DNA of 64,000 nucleotides, from NCBI RefSeq assembly GCF_041925275.1, contig NZ_JBHEUZ010000012.1, forward strand, positions 62,001 through 126,000, given 5' to 3'. The notes under the pieces are model-generated. The model searched no databases, was not told the DNA's origin, and was given only the letters and a program-made list of their open reading frames with translations. Below are positions 1-8,543 of the stretch, one piece after another (the stretch's first letter is position 1; every line of letters begins with the position of its first letter). Origin of the DNA: Parapedobacter pyrenivorans_A. GTDB taxonomy: Bacteria > Bacteroidota > Bacteroidia > Sphingobacteriales > Sphingobacteriaceae. The position numbers and the translations under genes were made by a program.

Positions 1-366
1 CAGCAGGCGGCGCTCAGGGTCTGTACGTTGGTCGGTATTGCGTTCACTTGTATTTCGGTATTCTCTTCAGGGCTGACGTCTTATTTTTTCGTGGCATTTC
101 TGGGAATGGCCAATGCACTGATGTGGCCGGCGATATTTCCATTAGGCATTAAAGGGTTAGGTCGGTTCACCAAGGTTGGTTCGGGAATCATGATTATGGG
201 TATAGCAGGTGGGGCGATTTGGCCATTGGTTTACGGCTATTTAAAAGACACGCTTGGCGTGGATTTCCAACACGCATTTCTATACGCTATGATTCCAGCG
301 TATCTTTACCTCCTTTATTTTGCAAGTTACGGACACAAAGTAGGGCAGGAACAGAAAGCCAATTAA
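1..366 (+). CDS. MFS sugar transporter, C-terminal end (5' cut by window)
   Basis: The open frame runs in from base 1 and ends at a TAA at 364-366, so only about the last 121 residues are present. They form three to four hydrophobic segments with the pattern MGMANALMWPAIFPLGIKGL and a GSGIMIMGIAGGAIWPLVYG helix, which is typical of the FucP/GluP (fucose, glucose/galactose) branch of the major facilitator superfamily. The protein would be an inner-membrane proton:sugar symporter. The substrate cannot be told from this fragment. Confidence 0.8.
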   Translation, partial: QQAALRVCTLVGIAFTCISVFSSGLTSYFFVAFLGMANALMWPAIFPLGIKGLGRFTKVGSGIMIMGIAGGAIWPLVYGYLKDTLGVDFQHAFLYAMIPAYLYLLYFASYGHKVGQEQKAN

Positions 367-390
367 ATACAAGCCGGAAATTGCGCCTGA

Positions 391-423
391 TTTTCCTGCA
401 CCGATCTGATAGGTGCAGGAAAA
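391..423. terminator. 12-bp inverted repeat, probable terminator
   Basis: A perfect inverted repeat: TTTTCCTGCACC at 391-402 and GGTGCAGGAAAA at 412-423, with a 9-base loop. It lies 25 bases after the MFS stop codon. The A/T ends of the stem could provide the U tract, but no further T run follows on the + strand. Confidence 0.55.
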
Positions 424-565
424 CAGGACTTGGTGAAATAAATAATAACCTATTAACGCGGCACGTCTTTCCGCTAGTATGCCGCAATTGTAATATTTCG
501 GTAATGTTGGACGGATGCTTGCCTAATATGCTTAAATTCGGGCCTTGTAACCAACGACATGTAAG

Positions 566-1414
566 ATGAAAAAAAAGTTATTGAACACTGTAATGATTGC
601 CTTGGTGATTGCCGTGGGTTGGCAACCGGCAGCAGCCCAAGTTAAACTGCCACCGGCGAGTAGTTCGCAGACGATTACCCAAGGTTTGGGTATCAGTACG
701 GTAACGCTGAAGTATAGTCGCCCCAACATGAACGGCAGAAAGATATTTGGCGGGCTTGAACCCTATGACCAAGTATGGCGCACCGGTGCGAACGGCATCC
801 CGACACTTACGTTTGATGATGCGGTGACGATTGCGGGCACCCGTGTGGAAGCAGGCACCTACGGGCTATTGACCATACCGGGTAAAAACAAGTGGACCGT
901 CATCTTCAGCAAGAATAGCGAGCAGTGGGGGGCCTATTCGTATAAGCAGGAAGAGGATTTGTTCCGTTTCGACGTGAAACCCGAACGGCTGGGTAAGGCG
1001 GTGGAAACCTTTACCATTTCTTTTTCCGATGTGCAGCCACAGCGCGCACGGTTGAATATCGCTTGGGAAAAGACACAGATAAGCTTCGATTTGGTGGTTG
1101 ATCAAGACGCTGAAATCATGGCATCGATCGACGAAGCGATGAAAGGGGAACGTAAGCCGTATTTCCAGGCTGCGCAATATTACTACAAAAACGATAAGGA
1201 CATCCAAAAGGCACTTGAGTGGGTCAACGAGGCCGATAAGTCACCGAACCCCGCACCCTACATCAAGTATTGGAAAGCACTCATCCAATTAAAGGCGGGC
1301 GATAAACAGGGAGCCATTGCAACGGCTACCCAAGGCGTTGAGATTGCTAGGGAGCAAAACAACGACGAGTACGTGAAGCTGAATAACCAGGTGATTGTCC
1401 AAGCCAAGAAATAG
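566..1414 (+). CDS. DUF2911 domain exported protein
   Basis: 282 residues. The N-terminus is a signal peptide (KKK, hydrophobic stretch, AAAQ at about residue 25), so the protein is periplasmic or surface-exposed. Residues about 30-175 match the DUF2911 family common in Bacteroidota, including the VWRTGANGIPTLTF segment and the AGTYGLLTIPG segment. The C-terminal 100 residues are helical and TPR-like (YFQAAQYYYKNDKDIQKAL). Function is not known for the family. It stands alone between two hairpins and is probably monocistronic. Confidence 0.8.
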   Translation: MKKKLLNTVMIALVIAVGWQPAAAQVKLPPASSSQTITQGLGISTVTLKYSRPNMNGRKIFGGLEPYDQVWRTGANGIPTLTFDDAVTIAGTRVEAGTYGLLTIPGKNKWTVIFSKNSEQWGAYSYKQEEDLFRFDVKPERLGKAVETFTISFSDVQPQRARLNIAWEKTQISFDLVVDQDAEIMASIDEAMKGERKPYFQAAQYYYKNDKDIQKALEWVNEADKSPNPAPYIKYWKALIQLKAGDKQGAIATATQGVEIAREQNNDEYVKLNNQVIVQAKK

Positions 1415-1447
1415 GTTAGCGAAACATATCCGTGTCATAAGCCAAAT

Positions 1448-1473
1448 AGCCCCTACACCCACGTGTGGGGGCT
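1448..1473. terminator. hairpin between convergent genes
   Basis: AGCCCCTACAC at 1448-1458 pairs with GTGTGGGGGCT at 1463-1473 (one G-T pair, 4-base loop), followed on the + strand by a short T stretch. It sits between the convergent DUF2911 gene and cdaA and could serve both. Confidence 0.55.
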
Positions 1474-1481
1474 GTGTGCTT

Positions 1482-2270
1482 TTATAGGGAAGCGTTCAGC
1501 AACTCTTCAAGTTCTTCGTGGCTGATGTTCATATTTACATTGCCATCCTTGGCAAACGATATTTCGCCCGTTTCTTCCGATACCACCACCGCCACTGCAT
1601 CGCTCACTTCCGTAACGCCGATGGCGGCACGGTGGCGAAGTCCGAAATGGAGCGGTAGGTCCTCGCTCTCAGACAGGGGAAGTACGCAACTGGCCGTCAT
1701 GATCTTGAAGTCGACAATAACCACTGCCCCGTCATGCAGCGGGCTGTTTTTCTGAAAAATACTCTCCAGCAGACGCTTGGATAAATGCGCATTCATGTAC
1801 TCGCCACTGGTTTGGTAATACTCTTCATCAAAGTATTTGGCAAATACGATCAGGGCGCCCGTGTATGATTTGGAAAGGCTTCGGCAGGCGTCGATGATGG
1901 GTTTGAGGTGAGCGTGATGGTCGTGCTCCGTGGCTTTTTTGCTCACGAAAACAGACCACAGGAAATTTTTGCGCCTCACGGAAATGTTCTTGCCGATATG
2001 GATGAGGAACCGCCGTATTTCCTGCTGGAAGACCACCACCAGCGCCAGCGAGCCCACGCTGATGAAACCGCCGAAAATCTCGGTGAGCAAATGCATGTTG
2101 AATTGCTTAACGAGTAGGAAAATAACGTAGATGAGCCCCAAGCCAATCAGGATATTGACTGCGATGGTGCCCCGTATCAAGCTGTATACGTAGTAGAGGA
2201 TGACAGCCACGAGAAGGATGTCGACGATATCAAGCAACCGGAAATTGAAGTCGAAGCTCTGCAAGTCCAT
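1482..2270 (-). CDS. cdaA: Diadenylate cyclase CdaA (c-di-AMP synthase)
   Basis: 262 residues. Three N-terminal membrane helices (about 12-30, 35-55 and 62-82) are followed by a short linker and a DAC domain. The two hallmark motifs are present: DGA at 180-182 within NSPLHDGAVVIV, and RHR at 212-214 within GLRHRAAIGVTE. The enzyme joins two ATP into cyclic di-AMP at the inner membrane. No CdaR or GlmM gene is next to it, unlike the Firmicute operon. It is transcribed divergently from pdxJ. Confidence 0.93.
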   Translation of the reverse strand: MDLQSFDFNFRLLDIVDILLVAVILYYVYSLIRGTIAVNILIGLGLIYVIFLLVKQFNMHLLTEIFGGFISVGSLALVVVFQQEIRRFLIHIGKNISVRRKNFLWSVFVSKKATEHDHHAHLKPIIDACRSLSKSYTGALIVFAKYFDEEYYQTSGEYMNAHLSKRLLESIFQKNSPLHDGAVVIVDFKIMTASCVLPLSESEDLPLHFGLRHRAAIGVTEVSDAVAVVVSEETGEISFAKDGNVNMNISHEELEELLNASL

Positions 2271-2319
2271 ATCTTGGGCAAGTTAATAAAAAGTTCTCCA
2301 TATAGCTTACCTAAGTTTC

Positions 2320-2327
2320 TATCTTTG
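2320..2327 (+). promoter_or_regulatory. -7 element of the pdxJ promoter
   Basis: TATCTTTG matches the Bacteroidota -7 consensus TAnnTTTG exactly and lies 20 bases before the pdxJ ATG. No clear -33 TTG was found at the usual distance, so this call rests on the -7 element alone. Confidence 0.45.
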
Positions 2328-2347
2328 CTAGACAAAAAACAATAACC

Positions 2348-3064
2348 ATGGCTCGACTTTCGGTCAATATCAATAAAATCGCAACGCTCCGCAATTCGCG
2401 GGGCGGCAACAACCCCAACGTACTGGAGGCCGCGCTGGCCTGTGAGCGGTTTGGCGCCCAAGGCATCACGGTGCACCCGCGGCCCGATGAGCGGCATATC
2501 CGTTACCAAGATGTGTTTGACCTGAAGACGGCCATCCATACCGAATTGAACATAGAGGGCAATAGCCGTGAAGAGAAATTCGTGCGGTTGGTCTTGGATG
2601 CGCAGCCCGCACAAGTTACGTTGGTTCCGGACGATCCGGGACAGATCACCTCCAACCATGGGTGGGATACGCTTAAACATCGGTCATACCTGCAAGATAT
2701 GTGCGCGTTGTTTAAGGGCGAAGGTATACGGGTCTCCATTTTCGTGGATGCCGATCCTGCCATGGTAGAAGCCGCGGCCGAAACCGGTGCCGACCGCGTG
2801 GAACTGTATACGGAAGCTTACGCGCGGGATTACGTGGATAGCCCTGAGCGAGCCTTGGCACCTTACTTCGAGGCCGCAAAGGTGGCTCAACAGGTTGGAT
2901 TGGGACTCAACGCAGGGCACGACCTCGACTTGCATAATCTGCGGTACTTCAACCAGCATATACCCGGGTTGTTGGAAGTGAGCATTGGCCATGCATTGAT
3001 CGCCGATGCACTATACCTAGGATTGGAAGAAACCATCAAGCGATACAAAGAGCAACTGCGGTAA
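2348..3064 (+). CDS. pdxJ: Pyridoxine 5'-phosphate synthase PdxJ
   Basis: 238 residues, the usual length. It condenses 1-deoxyxylulose 5-phosphate with 3-amino-2-oxopropyl phosphate, the last ring-forming step of the DXP-independent-salvage B6 route. The family signature is clear: LSVNINKIATLRNSRGGNNP at the start, then GITVHPRPDERHI, FVDADP and LGLNAGHDLDLHNL near the end. pdxA, which supplies the second substrate, lies at 61686 in the same window. The ATG at 2348 starts the conserved N-terminus. Confidence 0.96.
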   Translation: MARLSVNINKIATLRNSRGGNNPNVLEAALACERFGAQGITVHPRPDERHIRYQDVFDLKTAIHTELNIEGNSREEKFVRLVLDAQPAQVTLVPDDPGQITSNHGWDTLKHRSYLQDMCALFKGEGIRVSIFVDADPAMVEAAAETGADRVELYTEAYARDYVDSPERALAPYFEAAKVAQQVGLGLNAGHDLDLHNLRYFNQHIPGLLEVSIGHALIADALYLGLEETIKRYKEQLR

Positions 3065-3073
3065 GAAACGGTA

Positions 3074-4495
3074 TTACTTGATTCCCATAAAGATGCGGTT
3101 CCAACGTATCTTGTCGAAGAACGTACCCTTTTCATCCCAGCTTAGCCATACGAACAGCGCTTTGCCTACAATATGGTCTTCGGGCACGAAGCCCCATGTC
3201 CGCGCGTCTTCCGAATTGTGGCGGTTGTCACCCATCATCCAGTAGTAGTTCATTTTGAATGTGTAGCTATCGGCCTTGGCACCGTTGATGTACACGCCGT
3301 CACTGCGGCTTTCCAACTCGTTGCCTTCATATACCCGGATAACGCGCCCGTAGAGCGGCAGCGTCAAGCTATCCAGGGTAACCGTCCACCCCTGTTTGGG
3401 GATGACCAGTGGGCCGAAATTATCGATATTCCAGTGGTATAACGAATTGCTCGGGAATATGCCCGGCTCATGGGTGTCCTGGTGCCTGATATTGGGGACG
3501 ATTTTCGTGACATTGGCCCACCCCTTCACTTCTTCATAAGCCTCGTCGGTAAGGAAAAGCTGGTAGGGCTCGCGCGCATAAGGGTTATAGTCGATGCGCA
3601 TATCCGTAAGCCGCTGTGGGTTCAAGCCGGTTCCGTCTGTATAGACGTAATAATCCATTTGGCTATGCGGCGGTTTGAAACCCGGTTCGCCATTGACGTA
3701 CAGGTTGGCTCCGCGCAGCGAAATGGTGTCGCCGGGCATGCCTACGGCGCGCTTGATGTAATTTTCGCGTTTGTCAATGGGGCGGTTGAAGGGTGCATCA
3801 GCCTCCATCGGGTAGTTGAACACAACCACATCGTTGCGCTCGATGTCCTGGAATCCGGGAAGCCTTTTATACCCTATTTTTATACCTTCCCAATAGGCTT
3901 TCCCACCGACAATCGGCATGGTGTGGTGTGCAAAAGGGAAGGCTACCGGGGTCATCGGTATCCGGGGGCCGTAGTTCAATTTGCTCACGAACAGGAAGTC
4001 GCCCACCAGCAAGCTTTTCTCCATGGAGCCAGTGGGAATCATGTACGCCTCGATGAGGAATCCCCTGATCAATGTAGCGGCCACGACGGCAAATACGATG
4101 GCATCGGCCCACTCCCGGGCAACGGATTTCTTGTATGGATATTTCTCCTTGAATTCGGCACTGAACGATTGGCCGAGGTACACGACTTTTGGGTCGTTGC
4201 CCCACCATGGCAGCACTACGAAGGGCAATAGTACCATAGCTGCATATTCCCAAAAACGGCGCTTGCCAAAGCATTTGACCAGATCGAGGTATAACCCATA
4301 AAAAATGAAGATATTGACAATCGGGATGAGCAGCAGGGCTACCCACCAAGCGGGATGCCCGGTTATCTTGGTAATGACATATTCCCGGTAGATGGGTACC
4401 AGCGATTCCCAACCCTTGCGGCCGGCTTTTACGAATAGCTTCCAAAGCCCAAAGTGGATGAGGATAAGCACGATGGCAAAAACGATGTATCCCAT
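3074..4495 (-). CDS. lepB: Signal peptidase I LepB (long Bacteroidota form)
   Basis: 473 residues, about 150 more than the E. coli enzyme. Four predicted N-terminal membrane helices lie within residues 1-100 and another at about 133-150. The catalytic serine is S157 in IPTGSMEKSLLVGD and the general-base lysine is K248 in NYIKRAVGMPGD. The C-terminal box MMGDNRHNSEDARTWGFVP completes the fold. It cleaves signal peptides at the outer face of the inner membrane. It is the last gene of the leftward parA-parB-DUF5683-dapB run but has its own promoter at 4550-4580. Confidence 0.95.
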   Translation of the reverse strand: MGYIVFAIVLILIHFGLWKLFVKAGRKGWESLVPIYREYVITKITGHPAWWVALLLIPIVNIFIFYGLYLDLVKCFGKRRFWEYAAMVLLPFVVLPWWGNDPKVVYLGQSFSAEFKEKYPYKKSVAREWADAIVFAVVAATLIRGFLIEAYMIPTGSMEKSLLVGDFLFVSKLNYGPRIPMTPVAFPFAHHTMPIVGGKAYWEGIKIGYKRLPGFQDIERNDVVVFNYPMEADAPFNRPIDKRENYIKRAVGMPGDTISLRGANLYVNGEPGFKPPHSQMDYYVYTDGTGLNPQRLTDMRIDYNPYAREPYQLFLTDEAYEEVKGWANVTKIVPNIRHQDTHEPGIFPSNSLYHWNIDNFGPLVIPKQGWTVTLDSLTLPLYGRVIRVYEGNELESRSDGVYINGAKADSYTFKMNYYWMMGDNRHNSEDARTWGFVPEDHIVGKALFVWLSWDEKGTFFDKIRWNRIFMGIK

Positions 4496-4549
4496 ATGTT
4501 AGGTTTTTGTTTTGTATATGATTATTAGCTGTCTACTATATATGCCCGC

Positions 4550-4580
4550 CAAACTTAGATAAACTTGCTTTTATATACAA
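4550..4580 (-). promoter_or_regulatory. lepB promoter (-33 TTG, 20-bp spacer, -7 TAAGTTTG)
   Basis: On the minus strand TTG (complement of 4578-4580) is followed by 20 bases and then TAAGTTTG (complement of 4550-4557), an exact TAnnTTTG match. The lepB ATG is 55 bases further on, leaving a leader of roughly 48 bases. The spacer carries the palindromic arms AAACTTG and CAAGTTT, 10 bases apart. The element is nearly identical to one at the flexirubin divergent promoter. Confidence 0.75.
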
Positions 4581-4618
4581 GTTTATCGATCTCTCATCTG
4601 CCGCTGAAGAACAAGTTA

Positions 4619-5362
4619 TTATAGATGAAAGTTAAACATCTCAGTCACTTGGTAAAATCCTGTACGGCCCTGCAACCATTCGGCGGCAACCACGGCACCC
4701 AGCGCGAAACCCGCGCGGCTATGCGCCGTGTGCTTAAATTCCAACTGGTCCACTTCCGAGCTGTACAGTACGGTGTGCGTGCCGGGTACTTCATCGATCC
4801 GATGGCTTTCAATGAGCAACTCGTGCGTTTTCGGAACAGCCTCTTCACCTTCACCGATCAGGTTGTTTATCCACCCCGTCTTCGCATCGTTATGCCCGAT
4901 AATCCCCTCGGCAATGGTAATGGCGGTGCCACTCGGCGCATCCAGTTTGTGGGTGTGGTGAATCTCCTCCACTTGCACGTCGTATTGCTTATAAGGGCTC
5001 ATTGCAGCTGCCAGCAACTTGTTGATGTGGAAGAATACATTGACCCCTATACTGAAGTTAGAGCCATAGAGGATGGTTTTGTTACCATCCAGGCACCGCT
5101 TTTTTACCGCTTCAAGTTGGTCATACCAACCTGTGGTACCTACCACGATGGGTACATTGGCCTCAAAACATAGGTCAATGTTGGCCACTGCGGCTTCCGG
5201 TCTGCTGAAGTCAATCGCCACATCGGCTCCGCTTAGGTCCGTCGCATCCATATTGTCGCGGTTGTTTTCATCCACGATCAGGTGGATGTGGTGTCCGCGT
5301 TTCTGGGCGAAGCGCTCGATCAGCTGTCCCATTTTGCCGTATCCGAGTAATACGATGTTCAT
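4619..5362 (-). CDS. dapB: 4-hydroxy-tetrahydrodipicolinate reductase DapB
   Basis: 247 residues. It reduces the dihydrodipicolinate precursor with NAD(P)H in lysine and diaminopimelate (peptidoglycan) synthesis. The N-terminus MNIVLLGYGKMGQLIERFA is the dinucleotide-binding loop. EIHHTHKLDAPSGTA at about 150-165 carries the catalytic histidine and substrate lysine. The protein is slightly shorter than the E. coli enzyme but complete. The start codon follows directly on a short tandem-repeat spacer. Confidence 0.95.
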   Translation of the reverse strand: MNIVLLGYGKMGQLIERFAQKRGHHIHLIVDENNRDNMDATDLSGADVAIDFSRPEAAVANIDLCFEANVPIVVGTTGWYDQLEAVKKRCLDGNKTILYGSNFSIGVNVFFHINKLLAAAMSPYKQYDVQVEEIHHTHKLDAPSGTAITIAEGIIGHNDAKTGWINNLIGEGEEAVPKTHELLIESHRIDEVPGTHTVLYSSEVDQLEFKHTAHSRAGFALGAVVAAEWLQGRTGFYQVTEMFNFHL

Positions 5363-5365
5363 GTC

Positions 5366-5421
5366 TTATGTCTTTAGTCGTAAGTCTTTAGTCCTATGTT
5401 TTTAGTCATAAGCCTTATGTC
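5366..5421. repeat. 14-bp tandem repeat, four imperfect copies
   Basis: Units at 5366-5379, 5380-5393, 5394-5407 and 5408-5421; the best shared core is CTTTAGTC or TTTTAGTC. The repeat fills almost the whole spacer between the DUF5683 stop and the dapB start. Confidence 0.8.
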
Positions 5422-5427
5422 AAGCGC

Positions 5428-6168
5428 TCAAAATCTAACCCCCACTTTCACGCCGATGGTATAAGGCTGGGCCTGGTATGTCCATGATGAGCCGGGGCTG
5501 GCCAACAGGGTAGGCCCAATGTTGAAAGCCAGGTCATCGCCTATTTCCCATCGGTGTTTGAGCATTGAGTTGACGTAGGCTTCTACGGTCTGAAGCCCCC
5601 ACCAACCCAATGTAACCAGGATGGTGAGATCACGGTTTCGGCGGTAATAGTCTTTCGCAGTGATCATATAGTCCGTAATCTGGCTACCTGTTCCAAGTTG
5701 CGGGTATTTCGTATCCGGCGGGATCGCGTGGTTATTATTAATTCGGTATTGCACTTCTCCGAGAATATCGTGGTAATATCGGTTGTTGAACTCGAAAATC
5801 AATACGGCACTCACGAAACCACCATAGATTACCGGCACTTTGGCCCACCACCATCCACCGTTTGTGATCTGGCCCCAGCCGGGTACCATCAGTGAGCGCT
5901 TCCATGGCCTATTGGAAAGGGCTTCCAATGCCAACCTCGCAGAATCCTTAAACACGACCTGTTCCTGCTCGGCGGCCTCCCGTTCCCGTTTCTCCCGTTC
6001 CCGCCGTTCCTTTCGGGTCTCCGCGGCAATCGTGTCGGCAGCGGCGGCACTTACGCTATCAACCGCTGGTTTGGGGATGCTATCGTGCCGTAAGCTATCG
6101 GTTTCCTGTGCGTATAGGGCGCCCGCGGATACCAATGCTACCAGCAAGATAATAAGCAGTCGATTCAT
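5428..6168 (-). CDS. DUF5683 domain membrane protein
   Basis: 246 residues. A signal peptide (LLIILLVALVSAGALYAQ) is followed by a charged low-complexity stretch (ETRKERREREKREREAAEQE at about 53-72) and then the DUF5683 core, with RPWKRSLMVPGWGQITNGGWW at about 90-110 and two hydrophobic segments. The family has no known role but is very often found next to parB and dapB in Bacteroidota. The ATG at 6168 overlaps the parB stop as TGATG; the longer frame starting at 6174 would need a TTG codon. Confidence 0.8.
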   Translation of the reverse strand: MNRLLIILLVALVSAGALYAQETDSLRHDSIPKPAVDSVSAAAADTIAAETRKERREREKREREAAEQEQVVFKDSARLALEALSNRPWKRSLMVPGWGQITNGGWWWAKVPVIYGGFVSAVLIFEFNNRYYHDILGEVQYRINNNHAIPPDTKYPQLGTGSQITDYMITAKDYYRRNRDLTILVTLGWWGLQTVEAYVNSMLKHRWEIGDDLAFNIGPTLLASPGSSWTYQAQPYTIGVKVGVRF

Positions 6169-7091
6169 CACCAATCCAATAATTCAAGAATCCGGTTCAG
6201 GTCGTCTTCAGAATGGAAGGGGATTTCGATGGCGCCCTTTCCTTTTTTATCGGAAACTTTCAGCCGTACCCGTGTCGAGAACTTGGATGCCAAGTCGTCT
6301 TCTACTTTTTGGTATTGGAAGGACAGGGCTGTATTTTTCGGGCTTTTGGCCACGCCCTTGCCGGCCTGTTGCTGCATATCGCGTACCAATTCCTCCGTTC
6401 TCCGTACGGAAAGTCCCTTTTTGACTATCTCGCGGAAAATGTATAGCTGTTTGTCGATTTCGGGGATGTTGATTAGTGCCCGTGCATGGCCCATACTGAG
6501 CTGCCCATCGCGGATGGCCGCCTGTATCACGGGTGGCAGTTTTAACAACCGCAGGTAATTGGTTACCGTCGATCGGTTTTTGCTCACGCGTTCGCCGAGT
6601 TCCTCCTGCCGGAGGTTGCATTCTTCGATCATCCGCTGGAAACTTAACGCCACTTCCATGGCATTGAGGTTTTCGCGCTGGATGTTCTCAATGAGCGCCA
6701 TCTCCAGCATCTGCTGATCGTTTGCTGTGCGCACGTAGGCCGGTATGTCCGTTAGGCCGGCAAGTTTAGCCGCACGGAGCCGCCGTTCGCCGCTGATAAG
6801 TTGGTAGGTGTCCCGTGCTGTTTGCCTCACGGTAATCGGCTGTATCAACCCCTGGAGTTCGATCGAGTCGGCTAGTTCACGCAACGCTTCCCCATCGAAA
6901 TCTGTGCGTGGTTGGAAAGGGTTGACCGCAATTTGGGAAATAGGAACCGGACTGATACCGGCCGGTATTCGCTGTTCTTTCAATTCGCCCGTACCGCTGC
7001 TGCCGGCAGATCGATGCGTTACCTCTTCGGAGGTATCGAGCAATGCACTTAATCCCTTACCCAAACCTATTTTCCGTTGTTGTGCTGCCAT
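6168..7091 (-). CDS. parB: Chromosome-partitioning protein ParB
   Basis: 307 residues. The N-terminal ParB/Spo0J nuclease-like CTPase domain is recognised by ISQIAVNPFQPRTDFD, LIQPITVR and the GERRLRAAKLAGL motif (C-box GERR). The central helix-turn-helix contains VSKNRSTVTNYLRLLKLP and the C-terminus is the dimerisation segment. It loads at parS sites and forms the partition complex with ParA. No parS palindrome was recognised in the window. Confidence 0.95.
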   Translation of the reverse strand: MAAQQRKIGLGKGLSALLDTSEEVTHRSAGSSGTGELKEQRIPAGISPVPISQIAVNPFQPRTDFDGEALRELADSIELQGLIQPITVRQTARDTYQLISGERRLRAAKLAGLTDIPAYVRTANDQQMLEMALIENIQRENLNAMEVALSFQRMIEECNLRQEELGERVSKNRSTVTNYLRLLKLPPVIQAAIRDGQLSMGHARALINIPEIDKQLYIFREIVKKGLSVRRTEELVRDMQQQAGKGVAKSPKNTALSFQYQKVEDDLASKFSTRVRLKVSDKKGKGAIEIPFHSEDDLNRILELLDW

Positions 7092-7094
7092 GGC

Positions 7095-7895
7095 TTACGA
7101 TACGCTTACGTGTGCTGTTTCTTCTTTGGTAAGGTTGTTCTTCTGAAGGATTTCCCGAGCCAGGTTGAGGTAATTAATCGCCCCCTTGCAGTTTGCATCG
7201 TGCATGATGACGGCAATACCGAAGCTAGGCGCTTCACTCAACCGCGTATTGCGCTGGATAATGGTTTCGAAGACAAGTTCATTGAAATGTGTGCGCACTT
7301 CTTCCACCACTTGGTTGGAAAGCCGTAGCCGCACATCGTACATCGTGAGGAGGATGCCTTCGATCTCCAGCGCGGTATTGAGCCTGTTCTGCACGATTTT
7401 AATGGTGTTTAGCAGCTTACCCAACCCCTCAAGAGCGAAATACTCGCATTGTACCGGGATGATGACCGAGTCGGAAGCCGATAGCGCGTTGATGGTAATC
7501 AGACCCAGCGAAGGCGAACAATCGATTACGATGAAATCATATTCGTCTTTTATTTCGTTTAGGATGCCGCGCATTTTATATTCCCGTTCATGCAGGTTGA
7601 TCATCTCGATTTCAGCACCCACCAGATCGATGTGCGCAGGTAGCAGGTCGAGGTAGGGCGTATCGGTATGCTGGATGGCCTCGCGTGGATTGAGGTCGTT
7701 GACCAGGCATTCATACACGCTGGCTTTGACCGTGCGGGGGTCGAAGCCAATCCCCGATGTTGAGTTGGCTTGGGGGTCTGCGTCTACCAACAACGTTTTA
7801 TATTCCAGCACCGCCAAACTGGCTGCCAGGTTAATGGAGGTAGTTGTTTTACCCACCCCTCCTTTCTGATTAGCTATTGCAATGATTTTACCCAT
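7095..7895 (-). CDS. parA: Chromosome-partitioning ATPase ParA (Soj)
   Basis: 266 residues. The deviant Walker A motif QKGGVGKTTTSINLAA lies just after the start MGKIIAIAN. The switch region FIVIDCSPSLGLIT is present. An in-frame ATG at 7937 was rejected because the -7 promoter element overlaps it; the ATG at 7895 gives the usual Soj start. parB follows after 3 bases, consistent with an operon for origin segregation. Confidence 0.94.
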   Translation of the reverse strand: MGKIIAIANQKGGVGKTTTSINLAASLAVLEYKTLLVDADPQANSTSGIGFDPRTVKASVYECLVNDLNPREAIQHTDTPYLDLLPAHIDLVGAEIEMINLHEREYKMRGILNEIKDEYDFIVIDCSPSLGLITINALSASDSVIIPVQCEYFALEGLGKLLNTIKIVQNRLNTALEIEGILLTMYDVRLRLSNQVVEEVRTHFNELVFETIIQRNTRLSEAPSFGIAVIMHDANCKGAINYLNLAREILQKNNLTKEETAHVSVS

Positions 7896-7934
7896 GGGTG
7901 ATGAAAAATTAGCGCTCTTTATTATTTCGCCCGC

Positions 7935-7942
7935 CAAAAGTA
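7935..7942 (-). promoter_or_regulatory. -7 element of the parA promoter
   Basis: The minus strand reads TACTTTTG here, an exact TAnnTTTG match, about 40 bases before the chosen parA ATG. It forms the left arm of an inverted repeat with the + strand box at 7955-7962. Confidence 0.5.
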
Positions 7943-7954
7943 TCCATTAATTTG

Positions 7955-7962
7955 TACTTTTG
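7955..7962 (+). promoter_or_regulatory. -7 element of the FMN reductase promoter
   Basis: TACTTTTG on the + strand, 59 bases before the start at 8022. It mirrors the parA -7 element; neither has a clear TTG at 20 bases. Confidence 0.45.
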
Positions 7963-8021
7963 GGCATTTTAGTAACTGCGAAAGCGACGGGCTAAGATAC
8001 GCTTTTTTAATTTAATCCATT

Positions 8022-8543
8022 ATGATAACCATCATATCCGGCACGAACCGCCCACATAGTAATACGTTCAAGCTGGCTACTTATTATCGGCAAAAACTCA
8101 CCGAGCGGGGCGTTGATTCGCATATCCTTTCGCTCGCCGATTTATCGGCCGATTTTATTACCGCCGATATGTATAAAAGCCGTAGTGCCGCTTTCCAGCC
8201 TTATCAAGATTGTATTACGGCTACCGAAAAGTTCATTTTTGTTATCCCCGAATACAATGGCAGCTTTCCGGGGATATTGAAGACATTTGTAGATGCTTGC
8301 CAGTTTCCCAATAGTTTTTTTAACAAAAAGGCAGCATTGGTGGGGTTATCGAGCGGTAAGTATGGCAATGTACGCGGAGTGGACCATTTTACCGGTGTGT
8401 GCCATTACGTCCGCCTGCAGGTATTGCCGCTGCGCATCCATATCCCACACATTTTCCAGGAACTCAATGACCTGGGTAACCTCTATCGGGAAGATACCTT
8501 ACGGTTTACTAACGAACAGATCGACGAATTTATACGGTTTTAA
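8022..8543 (+). CDS. NADPH-dependent FMN reductase-like flavoprotein
   Basis: 173 residues with a flavodoxin-like fold. The N-terminus IISGTNRPHSNTFKLATYY is the FMN phosphate-binding loop (SGTxRxxSxT), and FVIPEYNGSFPGILKTFVD carries the flavin-ring contact PEYNG. Members reduce FMN, azo dyes or quinones with NAD(P)H in the cytoplasm. The natural substrate is not evident here. It is a single gene divergent from parA. Confidence 0.88.
   Translation: MITIISGTNRPHSNTFKLATYYRQKLTERGVDSHILSLADLSADFITADMYKSRSAAFQPYQDCITATEKFIFVIPEYNGSFPGILKTFVDACQFPNSFFNKKAALVGLSSGKYGNVRGVDHFTGVCHYVRLQVLPLRIHIPHIFQELNDLGNLYREDTLRFTNEQIDEFIRF

Noticed and set aside
3470..4231. 253-residue frame antisense to lepB
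   Set aside because: LepB catalytic motifs on the other strand account for the sequence.
7896..7937. Upstream ATG for parA
   Set aside because: The ATG lies inside a TAnnTTTG -7 box and adds 14 residues not seen in Soj proteins.
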